Source: Tenuifilum thalassicum (GTDB lineage Bacteria; Bacteroidota; Bacteroidia; Bacteroidales; Tenuifilaceae). Taken from it: a stretch of 64,000 bases of DNA. Each line of letters starts with the position of its first letter. Positions within the stretch are counted from its first letter, which is position 1. Position numbers and translations under genes: made by a program. Below the pieces are notes generated by a model. The model had not been told where the DNA came from. It ran no database searches and was given only the letters and a program-made list of their open reading frames with translations. This document shows positions 8,090-17,092 of this stretch, piece after piece. Where the stretch lies: positions 3,084,581 through 3,148,580 of the forward strand of contig NZ_CP041345.1 in the NCBI RefSeq assembly GCF_013265555.1, in the 5' to 3' direction.

Positions 8090-10306
8090 CTAGAGGAGAC
8101 TATAAGCCGCAGTTAAACCAGCCATTACAATCGATACCATGCTCATGAGCTTGATAAGGATGTTAAGGCTAGGTCCTGATGTGTCTTTAAAGGGATCACC
8201 AACAGTGTCGCCAACAACAGCAGCTTTGTGATTATCGGAGCCTTTACCACCAAAATTACCTTCCTCGATATACTTTTTAGCATTATCCCAAGCACCACCT
8301 GAGTTAGCCATAAAAATAGCAAGTACAAAGCCAGCAGATAATCCACCTGCTAACAAACCAAGAACACCAGCAACTCCTAAAACTACGCCAGTGATAATAG
8401 GGATAATAATTGCAAGTAGTGAAGGTACAACCATTTCAATTTGGGCACCTTTAGTTGAAATGGCTACACAACGAGCGTAATCGGGCTCAGCTTCGCCTTC
8501 CATAATACCTTTGATTTCGCGGAACTGACGGCGAACCTCCTCAACCATTTTTTGGGCTGCACGGCCTACAGCGTTCATGGTTAAACCGCTAAACAGGAAT
8601 GCCATAGCAGCGCCAATAAAAATACCAACTAAAACAACAGGATTCATCAGGTTAACCTGATAATAATCCATGAAATCGACAATGGTAGCTTTAGCGGTCT
8701 CAATGGTATCACCATTTGCTAAAGTTAGAGCATTTTCACCAATACGAATTAGCCCAATTTTTACCTCTTCAATATAGGAAGCAAGCAGAGCAAGCGCAGT
8801 TAAAGCCGCGGAGCCAATAGCGAAACCTTTACCCGTTGCAGCGGTTGTATTTCCAAGAGCATCAAGAGCATCGGTACGCTTGCGAACTTCAGGTCCTAAT
8901 TTGCTCATTTCAGCATTTCCACCAGCATTATCGGCAATAGGTCCATAAGCATCGGTTGCTAGGGTAATACCAAGTGTAGAAAGCATACCCACAGCTGCAA
9001 TACCAATACCATAAAGGCCAAGCTGAATATTTTGAGCATCAAGCATATGCTTCACATCAAAGTTGATAGCCGAAAGGAAAGCAATTAGTATGGCAAACGC
9101 AATAGTAATAACAGGAATAGCAGTAGAAACCATACCTAAACCAACGCCAGAAATAATTACAGTTGCAGGTCCAGTTTGTGCACTTTCCGATATTCTTTGA
9201 GTGGGTTTGTAGGAATGGGAAGTAAAATACTCGGTTGACTGACCGATAATAATTCCCGCGAGCAAACCAGCAACAACAGAGAATGATATACCAATCCAGT
9301 TCTCTAAACCTAAAGAGTAAAGGATTACGAAAGTAAGAACAGCAATAAGAGCAGAGCTAACATTAACACCAAGACCAAGTGAGCGAAGCAAATCGCGCAT
9401 AGTTGCCCCTTCCTTGGTACGAACCATATAAATACCAAGAATTGAAAGGATAATACCAACAGCAGCAATAAGCATAGGAGCAAGTATAGCCTTATACTGC
9501 ATGTCTACACTTACAGTTGCAAAAGCCGAAGCACCCAAAGCAGCAGTTGCTAGTATTGAACCAGCATATGATTCGTAAAGGTCGGCTCCCATACCAGCAA
9601 CATCGCCTACGTTATCGCCAACATTATCGGCAATAGTAGCAGGGTTACGTGGGTCGTCTTCAGGTATACCTGCCTCAACTTTTCCTACAAGGTCGGCACC
9701 AACATCGGCTGCCTTTGTGTAAATACCACCACCAACACGAGCAAATAGCGCCTGTGTTGACGCCCCCATACCAAAGGTTAGCATGGTGGTAGTAATGATA
9801 ATAAGCTTATGTGAGCTATCGGGCTCATCAATAAAATAGTTTAGAACAATATACCAAATGGAAATATCAAGTACTGCCAAACCTACCACAACCAAACCCA
9901 TAACAGCACCCGAACGGAATGCAACTTTTAGTCCATGGTTTAAAGAGTTTTTAGCAGCATTAGCGGTTCTAGCCGAGGCAAAAGTAGCTGTCTTCATCCC
10001 AAAGAATCCAGCCAGACCTGAGAAGAAACCTCCTGTTAAAAATGCAAAAGGTGTCCACTTGTTTTGTACTCCTAAACCAAAGGCTAGGAAAACAAAGAGC
10101 AACATCAGTACAATAAACACAATAAGTACGACCCTGTACTGTTGCTTAAGATACGACATGGCACCTGTACGCACATGTTGTGCAATTTTCTTCATCAAGT
10201 CGGTACCTTCATCTTCTTTCATCATCTGCCTAAAAAAGAAATAGGCAAATGCCAAAGCAATGACCGATGCAATCGGTACAACCCAGAATAGATTGTCAAT
10301 AATCAT
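8090..10306 (-). CDS. hppA: Membrane-bound ion-translocating pyrophosphatase, K+-dependent type
   Basis: At 738 residues with about 16 membrane helices, this is a full-length homodimeric pump that uses pyrophosphate hydrolysis to move H+ or Na+ outward. The substrate site is visible as [11 protein letters not shown] followed by [17 protein letters not shown], and at the C terminus as D-N-A-K-K and [11 protein letters not shown]. Near residue 485 it reads [10 protein letters not shown]; Ala and Gly at these places, instead of Lys and Thr, mark the K+-dependent subfamily, which includes Na+ pumps and Na+/H+ dual pumps. The ion cannot be decided here. Single-gene unit with its own promoter and terminator. 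Confidence 0.97.
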   Translation of the reverse strand: MIIDNLFWVVPIASVIALAFAYFFFRQMMKEDEGTDLMKKIAQHVRTGAMSYLKQQYRVVLIVFIVLMLLFVFLAFGLGVQNKWTPFAFLTGGFFSGLAGFFGMKTATFASARTANAAKNSLNHGLKVAFRSGAVMGLVVVGLAVLDISIWYIVLNYFIDEPDSSHKLIIITTTMLTFGMGASTQALFARVGGGIYTKAADVGADLVGKVEAGIPEDDPRNPATIADNVGDNVGDVAGMGADLYESYAGSILATAALGASAFATVSVDMQYKAILAPMLIAAVGIILSILGIYMVRTKEGATMRDLLRSLGLGVNVSSALIAVLTFVILYSLGLENWIGISFSVVAGLLAGIIIGQSTEYFTSHSYKPTQRISESAQTGPATVIISGVGLGMVSTAIPVITIAFAILIAFLSAINFDVKHMLDAQNIQLGLYGIGIAAVGMLSTLGITLATDAYGPIADNAGGNAEMSKLGPEVRKRTDALDALGNTTAATGKGFAIGSAALTALALLASYIEEVKIGLIRIGENALTLANGDTIETAKATIVDFMDYYQVNLMNPVVLVGIFIGAAMAFLFSGLTMNAVGRAAQKMVEEVRRQFREIKGIMEGEAEPDYARCVAISTKGAQIEMVVPSLLAIIIPIITGVVLGVAGVLGLLAGGLSAGFVLAIFMANSGGAWDNAKKYIEEGNFGGKGSDNHKAAVVGDTVGDPFKDTSGPSLNILIKLMSMVSIVMAGLTAAYSLL

Positions 10307-10337
10307 AAGGCATTATGTTTAGGTTAATATTAGTTGC

Positions 10338-10345
10338 CAAATTTA
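10338..10345 (-). promoter_or_regulatory. Bacteroidota -7 box (TAAATTTG) for hppA
   Basis: The minus strand reads TAAATTTG from 10345 to 10338, about 31 bases before the hppA ATG. No -33 TTTG is found at 19 bp; a TTG occurs at 15 bp. Confidence 0.4.
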
Positions 10346-10545
10346 AACATTTTAACAATTCAAGAACGAATTCCCATCAAAAAGAAACCCATAACCTTAA
10401 ATAATCAGAATTTATGCACATTCAAAACTAAACCCAAATTAACACACAAGGGTTACGCAACTGGCATTATTTATCATCTACAAATCTTAGAAATATTTTT
10501 CTCATAACCAACTACCCATAAGTACAAAAGCCTTTAAATAATCAT

Positions 10546-10553
10546 TACATTTG
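10546..10553 (+). promoter_or_regulatory. Bacteroidota -7 box (TACATTTG), possibly for kdsB
   Basis: TACATTTG matches TAnnTTTG. It lies 143 bases before the kdsB ATG, which would give a leader of about 135 bases. No TTTG is seen at the -33 position. Confidence 0.35.
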
Positions 10554-10696
10554 CGAAAATCATTTACAATGAAGCACTCGTTTAAGGTAACTTGCACAAA
10601 TATGTATGAACAAAAAATGGGTGTTTCATATGTTAGTTATCACTTTAAAAAGAATACTCATTCTTCTTTATATTAGATATTTAAAATGTTACGCGA

Positions 10697-11461
10697 ATGA
10701 AAAGCATTGGTATTATTCCAGCACGCTATGCATCAACACGATTCCCAGGGAAACCACTTGCAATAATTGCAGGGAAACCTATGATTCAGTGGGTTTACGA
10801 AAGAGCATCCGAAGTATTTGAATGGTGCTTTGTTGCAACTGACGACGATAGAATAAAAAAAGTAGTAGAAGGTTTTGGAGGCAAGGTTGTGATGACATCG
10901 GAACAGCATAAGAGCGGAACCGACCGTTGTTCCGAGGCTCTCGATATAATTCAATCGTCATACAACCAAAAATTTGATGTTGTTGTAAACATTCAAGGCG
11001 ATGAACCTTTTATTCAACCTCAACAGCTTGGTAAATTGCTAGACTGTTTCAATGACAACCAGGTTCAAATTGCCACTTTAGTGAAAGCATTCTCACCCGA
11101 TGAAGATATTTTCAACCCCAATAGCCCAAAAGTTATTATCAACTCTAAAAGGCAAGCAATTTATTTTAGCCGCTCAGCAATTCCTTTTATTCGGGGAAAA
11201 GAAAAAGATGAATGGCAAAACTCGCATAAATTCTTCAAGCATATCGGATTATATGCATATCGTGATGACGTCCTGAAAAAGATAACACGTTTGAAACAAA
11301 CACCACTTGAACTTGCAGAATCGCTTGAGCAGCTACGCTGGATTGAGAATGGTTTTTCCATTACAGTTGCCGAAACCGATATGGAAACCATTGCTGTTGA
11401 CACCCCTGAGGACTTGGAAAGGGTCAAACAACAAGCAATCGAAATTTTAAAAGATAATTAG
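10697..11461 (+). CDS. kdsB: 3-deoxy-manno-octulosonate cytidylyltransferase (CMP-KDO synthetase)
   Basis: The 254-residue protein activates KDO with CTP to CMP-KDO, the donor for the inner core of LPS. It opens with I-I-P-A-R-Y-A-S-T-R-F-P-G-K-P-L, the CTP-binding loop of the family, and has the V-N-I-Q-G-D-E-P-F segment near residue 98 that binds metal and substrate, and S-R-S-A-I-P near residue 155. Length and all motifs are normal. The stop codon lies inside a 21-bp palindrome. Cytosolic. With the surface glycosyltransferases nearby it fits LPS biogenesis, but it is not in the same operon. Confidence 0.97.
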   Translation: MKSIGIIPARYASTRFPGKPLAIIAGKPMIQWVYERASEVFEWCFVATDDDRIKKVVEGFGGKVVMTSEQHKSGTDRCSEALDIIQSSYNQKFDVVVNIQGDEPFIQPQQLGKLLDCFNDNQVQIATLVKAFSPDEDIFNPNSPKVIINSKRQAIYFSRSAIPFIRGKEKDEWQNSHKFFKHIGLYAYRDDVLKKITRLKQTPLELAESLEQLRWIENGFSITVAETDMETIAVDTPEDLERVKQQAIEILKDN

Positions 11462-11475
11462 CCTAGGCCTAATTA
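11455..11475. repeat. 21-bp palindrome over the kdsB stop codon
   Basis: TAATTAG (11455-11461) and its complement CTAATTA (11469-11475) flank CCTAGGC. One pair is mismatched. The kdsB stop TAG (11459-11461) is inside the left arm. No T run follows immediately (six T about 8 bases later), so it is at best a weak terminator and could instead be a binding site. Confidence 0.45.
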
Positions 11476-11521
11476 CAAGTATTTTTTAGTATCTCCATTA
11501 AACTTTCAACTCTTCTCGCTA

Positions 11522-11542
11522 TCAATATTATGTAAATATTGA
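11522..11542. repeat. Perfect inverted repeat upstream of the M28 peptidase gene
   Basis: TCAATATT (11522-11529), spacer ATGTA, AATATTGA (11535-11542). It is centred about 46 bases before the ATG at 11578 and has no T tract, so an operator is more likely than a terminator. No TAnnTTTG box is visible for this gene. Confidence 0.45.
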
Positions 11543-11577
11543 ATTAAACATCTTGTACTAATTCTAAGATAAAAAAG

Positions 11578-13167
11578 ATGAAAAAATTTGTACTTATACT
11601 TTTGGCTACTCTTGATTTTTGGGGAGTATTTGCACAACCAGATAGCACTGTAAACAAAATAATTGAGATTGGTAAAACCGATAACCAAACCATGCAGCTG
11701 CTCGATGAGCTCTGCAACCGAATTGGAGGAAGACTTGTAGGTTCAAACGCCTACGATGATGCTGTTATGTGGGCTGCATCTAAGTTTAAAGAGTGGGGCA
11801 TGGAGGTTATAACGGAGGATGTTGGTATTTTGCCAGTAGGTTTTAACCGTGGACCATCATTTGGCCGCATGCTATCACACAATGGTGAGATATTGCACTT
11901 TGCCACACCATCATATACTGCAGGTACAAAGGGCGTTCAAAGAGGTCATGTAGTTATAGAACCAAAAACTCGTAAAGAGTTTGAACGCATGAAGGGTAAA
12001 CTAAAGGGAGCCTGGGTTCTTATCTCGGGCGAAAATAATGGCTGGCCCATTGATTTCTCGGAAGAAGCTGATGCTCATCGTGCTGAGGTTATTGCTAAAA
12101 ATGAAATTATTCAAGCAAAAAATGATTCTATAAGATGGCTTAACTGGAAAAACAGAAAAAACAAGGCACTTCAAAAGGAACTTCTTCCTTACGAGGAGGA
12201 ACCTGCTCTATTCTACAAAGAGATGGTTGAAGCAGGTATCTTGGGAATTATACAATCATCAAAAGTACCCATTAGGGCGCTATATGACAGAAAGAACCTT
12301 GATAAAATGAGCTGGGATAATCTGCCTAAGGTCCCAGACATTAAACTTGATGAACACCAGTATGATAAAATAAAAAAACTAGTAGAAGAACGTCAGTACG
12401 TAATTTTGGAGTTTGATATTCGCAACCATTTTCGACCAGGACCTGTTCCCTTTCAGAGTGTTTTTGGTATAATCAAGGGCACTGAAAAGCCAGATGAACT
12501 TGTAATAATGGGGGGACATCTCGATGCATTTGATGTTGCAACAGGCGCTTCCGATAATGCCTCGGGTGCAGTACCAGCCATGGAAGCAGCTAGGCTTATT
12601 ATGAAAGCAGGTGGCAAACCCAAACGAACCATTATTGTTGCCCTTTGGGCAGGTGAGGAATTTGGACTATTAGGCTCTATGGCGTGGGTTAAACGCTATG
12701 AAGACATATTACCTAAAGTTTCAGCCATGTTTAACCGCGATGGTGGTCCAACTGTTCCCACAAGCATTTCTGTTCCAAAAGCCATGCTAGCTGATTTTAA
12801 AAAAATATGTGAACCTATCCCTAGTATAAATCCAAAGTTCCCTTTCGAAATAAAAGAATCAAAACCACGACCAAAACCTAAGCGTCCTGGTGGTACCGAT
12901 TCATCGCCTTTTCTAATGGCTGGAGTTCCAGCGCTTAGCTTTGGCACTTCCGATATTGAAGGAAAAGATTTTAGCTATATGGAGATTTGGCATACCGAAC
13001 GCGACACCTATGAAAAATGCCCTCCTAGCTATATGAACCACACATCAATCGTTACAGCAGTTACAGTATATGGAGTAGCAAATCTTGACCACTTACTATC
13101 AAGAGAGGGATTTTTTGCCCCAGAGGCTGAACCTGTAAAAAAGGCTAAGAAAAAGAAAAAAAGATAG
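11578..13167 (+). CDS. Secreted M28 family zinc aminopeptidase/carboxypeptidase-like protein
   Basis: The 529-residue protein has a signal peptide (1-19), an N-terminal segment and a PA-type insertion (about 110-290), and an M28 catalytic core. The five ligands of the two zinc ions are visible: His314 in G-G-H-L-D, Asp326 in S-D-N-A-S-G, the catalytic Glu360 with ligand Glu361 in A-G-E-E-F-G, Asp388 in N-R-D-G-G, and His472 in W-H-T-E-R-D-T. The tail of about ten residues is almost only lysine and arginine, which is unusual for an exported enzyme. It probably removes residues from peptides in the periplasm or outside. The gene stands alone before a strong terminator. Confidence 0.92.
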   Translation: MKKFVLILLATLDFWGVFAQPDSTVNKIIEIGKTDNQTMQLLDELCNRIGGRLVGSNAYDDAVMWAASKFKEWGMEVITEDVGILPVGFNRGPSFGRMLSHNGEILHFATPSYTAGTKGVQRGHVVIEPKTRKEFERMKGKLKGAWVLISGENNGWPIDFSEEADAHRAEVIAKNEIIQAKNDSIRWLNWKNRKNKALQKELLPYEEEPALFYKEMVEAGILGIIQSSKVPIRALYDRKNLDKMSWDNLPKVPDIKLDEHQYDKIKKLVEERQYVILEFDIRNHFRPGPVPFQSVFGIIKGTEKPDELVIMGGHLDAFDVATGASDNASGAVPAMEAARLIMKAGGKPKRTIIVALWAGEEFGLLGSMAWVKRYEDILPKVSAMFNRDGGPTVPTSISVPKAMLADFKKICEPIPSINPKFPFEIKESKPRPKPKRPGGTDSSPFLMAGVPALSFGTSDIEGKDFSYMEIWHTERDTYEKCPPSYMNHTSIVTAVTVYGVANLDHLLSREGFFAPEAEPVKKAKKKKKR

Positions 13168-13194
13168 GTTAAATTAGTAAGATTGGGAAAAATC

Positions 13195-13230
13195 TCGGCC
13201 ATGGGTGTTAACCTGTGGCTGATTTTTTTT
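13195..13230 (+). terminator. Terminator of the M28 peptidase gene
   Basis: A 12-bp stem with three G-T wobbles (13195-13206 with 13211-13222), loop GTTA, followed by eight T. Confidence 0.9.
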
Positions 13231-13291
13231 GTTGACTTAATACAATTTAAACATTATCTTGTATTGATAAATGATAAATGCTACGGAATAA

Positions 13292-13315
13292 TTACATCAA
13301 AATAATAAGATGTAA
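13292..13315. repeat. Perfect inverted repeat before the 226-residue lipoprotein gene
   Basis: TTACATC (13292-13298), 10-base spacer, GATGTAA (13309-13315), ending 27 bases before the ATG. Either an operator or a hairpin in the leader; the sequence alone does not decide. Confidence 0.45.
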
Positions 13316-13341
13316 ATATCCTGTCGCGAAATAAGAAAGAG

Positions 13342-14022
13342 ATGAAAAATCTGCTCAGGTTATTTTTTATTGCGTTTTCACTTACTATATCTTCGTGCAA
13401 GATAAGCTATATACCAAACTCGTTCAACAGCCCTCTCCTTCGTAATAAAGGCGACGGTCAACTAAACACCCAAATAGGAATATCAGGTGTAGAAGTTCAA
13501 TCGGCCTATGCTGTTACCGATAATCTTGGTCTTATCCTAAATGGTCAAATTATTAAGCGAAATGATAAAGAAAGTGAACTAGGCATTGTAACTAAAAAAC
13601 AAACTCTATTTGAAGGTGGCATTGGTTATACAGAGAAATTTAGTGATAGTGGAATATTCGAGTTTTTTGCTGGTGGAGGAGCAGGAGTAGTACCCGCTAA
13701 TTTCAGGACGATAGAATGGACTGGTCCAGCTGAAATATCGTACCAGCGGTATTTTATTCAACCAGCAATAGGATTCTTCAATGAATTTATTGATTTCAGC
13801 GTAGTATCACGACTTGCATTGGTGAACATGGGGCCACAAAAAAATTGGTTTTATGAACCTGGTGCAGTGCTAAAAATTGGTTACCGTAGGGTTCGATTCG
13901 TCGGAAACATGGGGTTCTCAATCCCTTTTAGAAAATATGACGAACGTTATTGGGACAACTTCCCATTTACCCTTTCTGTGGGTATTCACTTCAACTTTGG
14001 GAAATGTAAACTTGCAGAGTAA
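13342..14022 (+). CDS. Outer-membrane-type lipoprotein, function unknown
   Basis: The 226 residues begin with a lipoprotein signal ending I-S-S-C (Cys19). The rest alternates hydrophobic and polar residues in short stretches with many glycines and aromatic residues (for example G-G-I-G-Y, F-E-F-F-A-G-G-G-A-G) and ends in a strand-like L-S-V-G-I-H-F-N-F, which suggests an 8- to 10-stranded beta-barrel or barrel-like fold. I do not recognise the family. A weak idea is that it belongs to the small Bacteroidota barrel lipoproteins that occur next to many genes. It converges with purN with a 3-base gap and has an inverted repeat just upstream. Confidence 0.75.
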   Translation: MKNLLRLFFIAFSLTISSCKISYIPNSFNSPLLRNKGDGQLNTQIGISGVEVQSAYAVTDNLGLILNGQIIKRNDKESELGIVTKKQTLFEGGIGYTEKFSDSGIFEFFAGGGAGVVPANFRTIEWTGPAEISYQRYFIQPAIGFFNEFIDFSVVSRLALVNMGPQKNWFYEPGAVLKIGYRRVRFVGNMGFSIPFRKYDERYWDNFPFTLSVGIHFNFGKCKLAE

Positions 14023-14025
14023 TAT

Positions 14026-14595
14026 TTATAAGTCCTTTATAAGATTTTCAATAACCTCAGGATAGTATTTCCACTCTAGCTCATGAACACGTGTTGCCAA
14101 TGATTTTACTGTATCATCGTCCTTAACTTCGCAGCGTGCCTGAAAAACAATATCTCCTTCGTCGTACCGTTCATTTACATAATGGATAGTGATACCGCTA
14201 AATTTTTCGCCAGCCTTAATAACAGCCCGATGAACCCTATCGCCATACATTCCTTTACCACCATACTTAGGGAGTAAAGCTGGATGAATATTTACAATTC
14301 TACTAGGAAATGCAGACACTATTTCCTCAGGTATCATTTTTAGGAACCCTGCCAGAACAATGAAATCGATATTATTCTCAGTTAGATGTTGCAGTACCGA
14401 TCCATCTTGCAATTCAGCTTTAGAAAAAACATATAGAGGAATACTATACTTTTTAGCACGCTCTATTACAAAGGCTTTAGGGTTGTCGGTTGCAATTAGC
14501 TTAACCTTTCCGTATTGTTTTCTTAGTTCGAAGTGCTTGATAATCTGCTCAGCGTTAGATCCTGAACCCGAAGCAAAAATCGCTATGTTTTTCAT
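14026..14595 (-). CDS. purN: Phosphoribosylglycinamide formyltransferase
   Basis: The 189 residues form a complete N10-formyl-THF-dependent GAR transformylase, which formylates GAR in de novo purine synthesis. The phosphate loop A-S-G-S-G-S-N near residue 9 binds GAR; the catalytic triad is Asn102 and His104 in N-I-H-P-A-L-L-P and Asp145 in Y-D-E-G-D. Cytosolic and monocistronic; it diverges from acpP with its own -7 box, and no other purine gene is adjacent. Confidence 0.96.
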   Translation of the reverse strand: MKNIAIFASGSGSNAEQIIKHFELRKQYGKVKLIATDNPKAFVIERAKKYSIPLYVFSKAELQDGSVLQHLTENNIDFIVLAGFLKMIPEEIVSAFPSRIVNIHPALLPKYGGKGMYGDRVHRAVIKAGEKFSGITIHYVNERYDEGDIVFQARCEVKDDDTVKSLATRVHELEWKYYPEVIENLIKDL

Positions 14596-14654
14596 TTTCT
14601 GTATCTTAGAAATCTTTTTTAAACGATCGTCAAAAAATTTTTGTTAATGAAGGT

Positions 14655-14662
14655 CAAAAATA
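14655..14662 (-). promoter_or_regulatory. Bacteroidota -7 box (TATTTTTG) for purN
   Basis: The minus strand reads TATTTTTG from 14662 to 14655, 60 bases before the purN ATG. It lies 13 bases from the oppositely oriented acpP box, so the two promoters nearly touch. Confidence 0.45.
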
Positions 14663-14675
14663 TGAACAAAAAAAT

Positions 14676-14683
14676 TACTTTTG
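14676..14683 (+). promoter_or_regulatory. Bacteroidota -7 box (TACTTTTG) for acpP-fabF-rnc
   Basis: TACTTTTG is a full -7 match and gives acpP a leader of about 84 bases, which contains a perfect hairpin (14696-14716). No clear -33 TTTG. Confidence 0.5.
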
Positions 14684-14695
14684 CCACGTTTTTTA

Positions 14696-14716
14696 CATCT
14701 GATTTGTTTTCAGATG
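14696..14716 (+). repeat. Leader hairpin of acpP
   Basis: CATCTGA (14696-14702), loop TTTGTTT, TCAGATG (14710-14716). A T run begins only after AAAATA, so it is not a classical terminator. In the leader of a highly expressed gene it may stabilise the mRNA or attenuate. Confidence 0.5.
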
Positions 14717-14773
14717 AAAATATTTTTTTCTTTGTGAACAGAAAACTCTAATTACTAACTAAATTTTAAAATT

Positions 14774-15010
14774 ATGTCAGACATTGCAACTAGAGTTAAG
14801 TCAATCATCGTTGACAAATTAGGAGTAGATGAGAACGAGGTAACTCCTGAAGCAAGTTTCACCAACGATCTTGGTGCTGATTCATTGGACACTGTAGAAT
14901 TAATCATGGAATTTGAAAAGGAATTCAACCTATCTATTCCTGATGAAGATGCTGAAAAGATTGGCACCGTTGGCGATGCAATCAAGTACATTGAAGAGCA
15001 CAGCAAGTAA
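14774..15010 (+). CDS. acpP: Acyl carrier protein
   Basis: A 78-residue acidic four-helix protein with the phosphopantetheine site Ser37 in [10 protein letters not shown]. It carries growing chains in type II fatty acid synthesis. It is the first gene of acpP-fabF-rnc, an order common in Bacteroidota, with 55 bases to fabF. Confidence 0.98.
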   Translation: MSDIATRVKSIIVDKLGVDENEVTPEASFTNDLGADSLDTVELIMEFEKEFNLSIPDEDAEKIGTVGDAIKYIEEHSK

Positions 15011-15065
15011 TTAAAATTTATTAACCAGTAAGGCAAATTTTGGTTTAAATAAAACTTATTTAGTT

Positions 15066-16313
15066 ATGGAAATGAAGCGTGTTGTTGTTACAGGTATTGG
15101 AACCATTAACCCCTTAGGTAACAATATTCAGGAATACTGGACCAACCTCGAGAATGGAGTTAGTGGTTGTGAACTTATTACAAGTTTTGACACGTCGAAA
15201 TTCAGAACCAAATTTGCCTGCATGGTCAAAAATTTTGACCCTAATAATTACTTCGACCGAAAAGAGGTAAAAAAACTCGATCCTTATTCACAATTTGCGC
15301 TGGTGGCAGTTGAAGAAGCCATGAAGGATTCGGGACTAAACCTTGAGGCAATAGACCATGATATGGCCGGAGTAATTTGGGCATCGGGCATTGGGGGACT
15401 ACAAACCCTTACCGAGGAATTAAGGAGCTATTTCGGTGGTGATGGTACTCCCCGATTTAGCCCTTTTTTCATTCCTAGAATGATTTCAGATATTGCTGCA
15501 GGTCACATTTCAATGAAATATGATTTCCGTGGTCCTAACTTCTCAACTGTTTCGGCCTGTGCATCTGCAACCAACGGCATTATCTGTGCTCTCGATGTTA
15601 TTCGTACCGGTAAAGCAAACATTGTTATTACTGGAGGTTCTGAAGCTTCTGTTAACGAAATTGGATTAGGCGGATTTAATGCTTTACAAGCATTATCGAC
15701 CCGAAACGACGAGTATAAGACAGCTTCACGCCCGTTTGATGCAACTCGCGATGGTTTTGTTATGGGCGAAGGTGCTGGTGCACTTATACTTGAAGAATAC
15801 GAGCATGCTAAAGCCCGTGGGGCTAAAATTTACTGTGAGTTGGCAGGCGGCGGTATGTCGGCCGACGCTTACCACCTGACAGCACCCCACCCCGAAGGGT
15901 TAGGCGCACGTAAGGTAATGGAGAATGCTTTGCGTGATGCTGGAATGAAACCAGAAGAAATTGATTATATCAATGTTCATGGGACATCTACCCCACTTGG
16001 TGATATTGCTGAAACAAAAGCCATTAAGCAAGTTTTTGGTGAACATGCCTATAAGTTAAATATCAGCTCTACCAAATCAATGACTGGTCATCTCCTTGGT
16101 GCTGCTGGAGCTATAGAAGCACTAGCTGCTATAATGGCAGTTCATAAAGATATTATTCCACCTACCATTAATCTAAAAGAGGTTGACCCTGAAATTGACA
16201 GCAAGCTCAACCTAACTCCTAATAAGGCTGAAAAACGCACTATTAGAGCCGCATTGAGTAATACCTTTGGTTTTGGTGGTCATAATGCATCTATCATTCT
16301 AAGAAAATTGTAG
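15066..16313 (+). CDS. fabF: Beta-ketoacyl-ACP synthase II
   Basis: The 415 residues form a complete FabF condensing enzyme, which elongates acyl-ACP with malonyl-ACP. The triad is Cys165 in S-A-C-A-S-A, His305 in V-H-G-T-S-T-P and His342 in T-G-H-L-L-G-A-A-G, and the C-terminal glycine-rich F-G-F-G-G-H-N is present. A second ATG two codons downstream is an equally possible start. It directly follows acpP and is nine bases from rnc. Confidence 0.98.
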   Translation: MEMKRVVVTGIGTINPLGNNIQEYWTNLENGVSGCELITSFDTSKFRTKFACMVKNFDPNNYFDRKEVKKLDPYSQFALVAVEEAMKDSGLNLEAIDHDMAGVIWASGIGGLQTLTEELRSYFGGDGTPRFSPFFIPRMISDIAAGHISMKYDFRGPNFSTVSACASATNGIICALDVIRTGKANIVITGGSEASVNEIGLGGFNALQALSTRNDEYKTASRPFDATRDGFVMGEGAGALILEEYEHAKARGAKIYCELAGGGMSADAYHLTAPHPEGLGARKVMENALRDAGMKPEEIDYINVHGTSTPLGDIAETKAIKQVFGEHAYKLNISSTKSMTGHLLGAAGAIEALAAIMAVHKDIIPPTINLKEVDPEIDSKLNLTPNKAEKRTIRAALSNTFGFGGHNASIILRKL

Positions 16314-16322
16314 CATTTTACA

Positions 16323-17078
16323 GTGTTAAAGTTTTTAAGCAAACCATTTCGACAGCTTACCATTCCGGCAAGTGATAGAGAATTTTACAGAAGTCTAAAA
16401 CATATTTTAGGGTATTCCCCCGATAATTTGGAAATTTACAAGCTGGCCTTAATACATAGGTCAGCTTCTGTTATTATTTCACCTGGTCAAAAATTTGACA
16501 ATGAACGTTTAGAGTATCTGGGTGATGCTGTACTTGATGCCATTGTTGCCGATTTCCTTTTTGGGGAATTTCCAAGTGGCGATGAAGGGTTCCTTACCAA
16601 AATGCGCTCAAAAATAGTGAGTCGCAACAGTATGAACCAACTTGCTGTTAGTATTGGATTACCTAACCTAATAATGGTTAGCAACGGAGCTCTGAACCAT
16701 CAGAAATATATTTATGGCAATGCTTTGGAAGCTATTGTTGGCGCAATGTTTATTGATAAGGGTTTTAAGTTTACTAGCGATGTAGTAATTAATAATTTTT
16801 TACGCCAACACATTAATCTTGATGAACTACAAGCTATAGAGCACGACTATAAGAGCAAGTTACTTGAAATAGCCCAGAAGCACCATGTTAAAGTTACGTT
16901 CGACACCCACGCTATAAATACTGAGAAACAATCACCACACTTTGAGGCCATATTATTTTGGGATGAGAACGAAATAGGGCGCGGTTCTGGAAACTCCAAA
17001 AAAGAAGCAGAGCAAGGTGCATCGAAGCAGGGTATTGACTGGCTTGAAAAAAATATCTTAAGTAATTCAGATGAATAG
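16323..17078 (+). CDS. rnc: Ribonuclease III
   Basis: The 251 residues contain the RNase III signature N-E-R-L-E-Y-L-G-D-A-V-L near residue 60, the second acidic pair in A-L-E-A-I-V-G-A-M-F-I-D, and a C-terminal double-stranded RNA-binding domain ending in G-S-G-N-S-K-K-E-A-E-Q. It processes rRNA and other structured RNA. The start is GTG at 16323; no ATG lies near, and this start keeps nine bases after fabF. It is the last gene of the acpP operon and converges with the phosphatase gene with a 14-base gap. Confidence 0.96.
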   Translation: MLKFLSKPFRQLTIPASDREFYRSLKHILGYSPDNLEIYKLALIHRSASVIISPGQKFDNERLEYLGDAVLDAIVADFLFGEFPSGDEGFLTKMRSKIVSRNSMNQLAVSIGLPNLIMVSNGALNHQKYIYGNALEAIVGAMFIDKGFKFTSDVVINNFLRQHINLDELQAIEHDYKSKLLEIAQKHHVKVTFDTHAINTEKQSPHFEAILFWDENEIGRGSGNSKKEAEQGASKQGIDWLEKNILSNSDE

Positions 17079-17092
17079 AACAACTCTATAAT

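Larger units (their letters stand above)
10307..10696. other. Divergent intergenic region hppA/kdsB
   Basis: About 390 AT-rich bases between two divergent genes. Apart from the two -7 boxes listed separately I see no conserved gene, RNA or repeat. A short open frame beginning at 10606 overlaps the kdsB start out of frame and has no recognisable features. Confidence 0.6.

Noticed and set aside
10606-10821. 71-residue open frame before and into kdsB
   Set aside because: Out of frame with kdsB over half its length, with no signal or domain; kdsB has a clear normal start at 10697.
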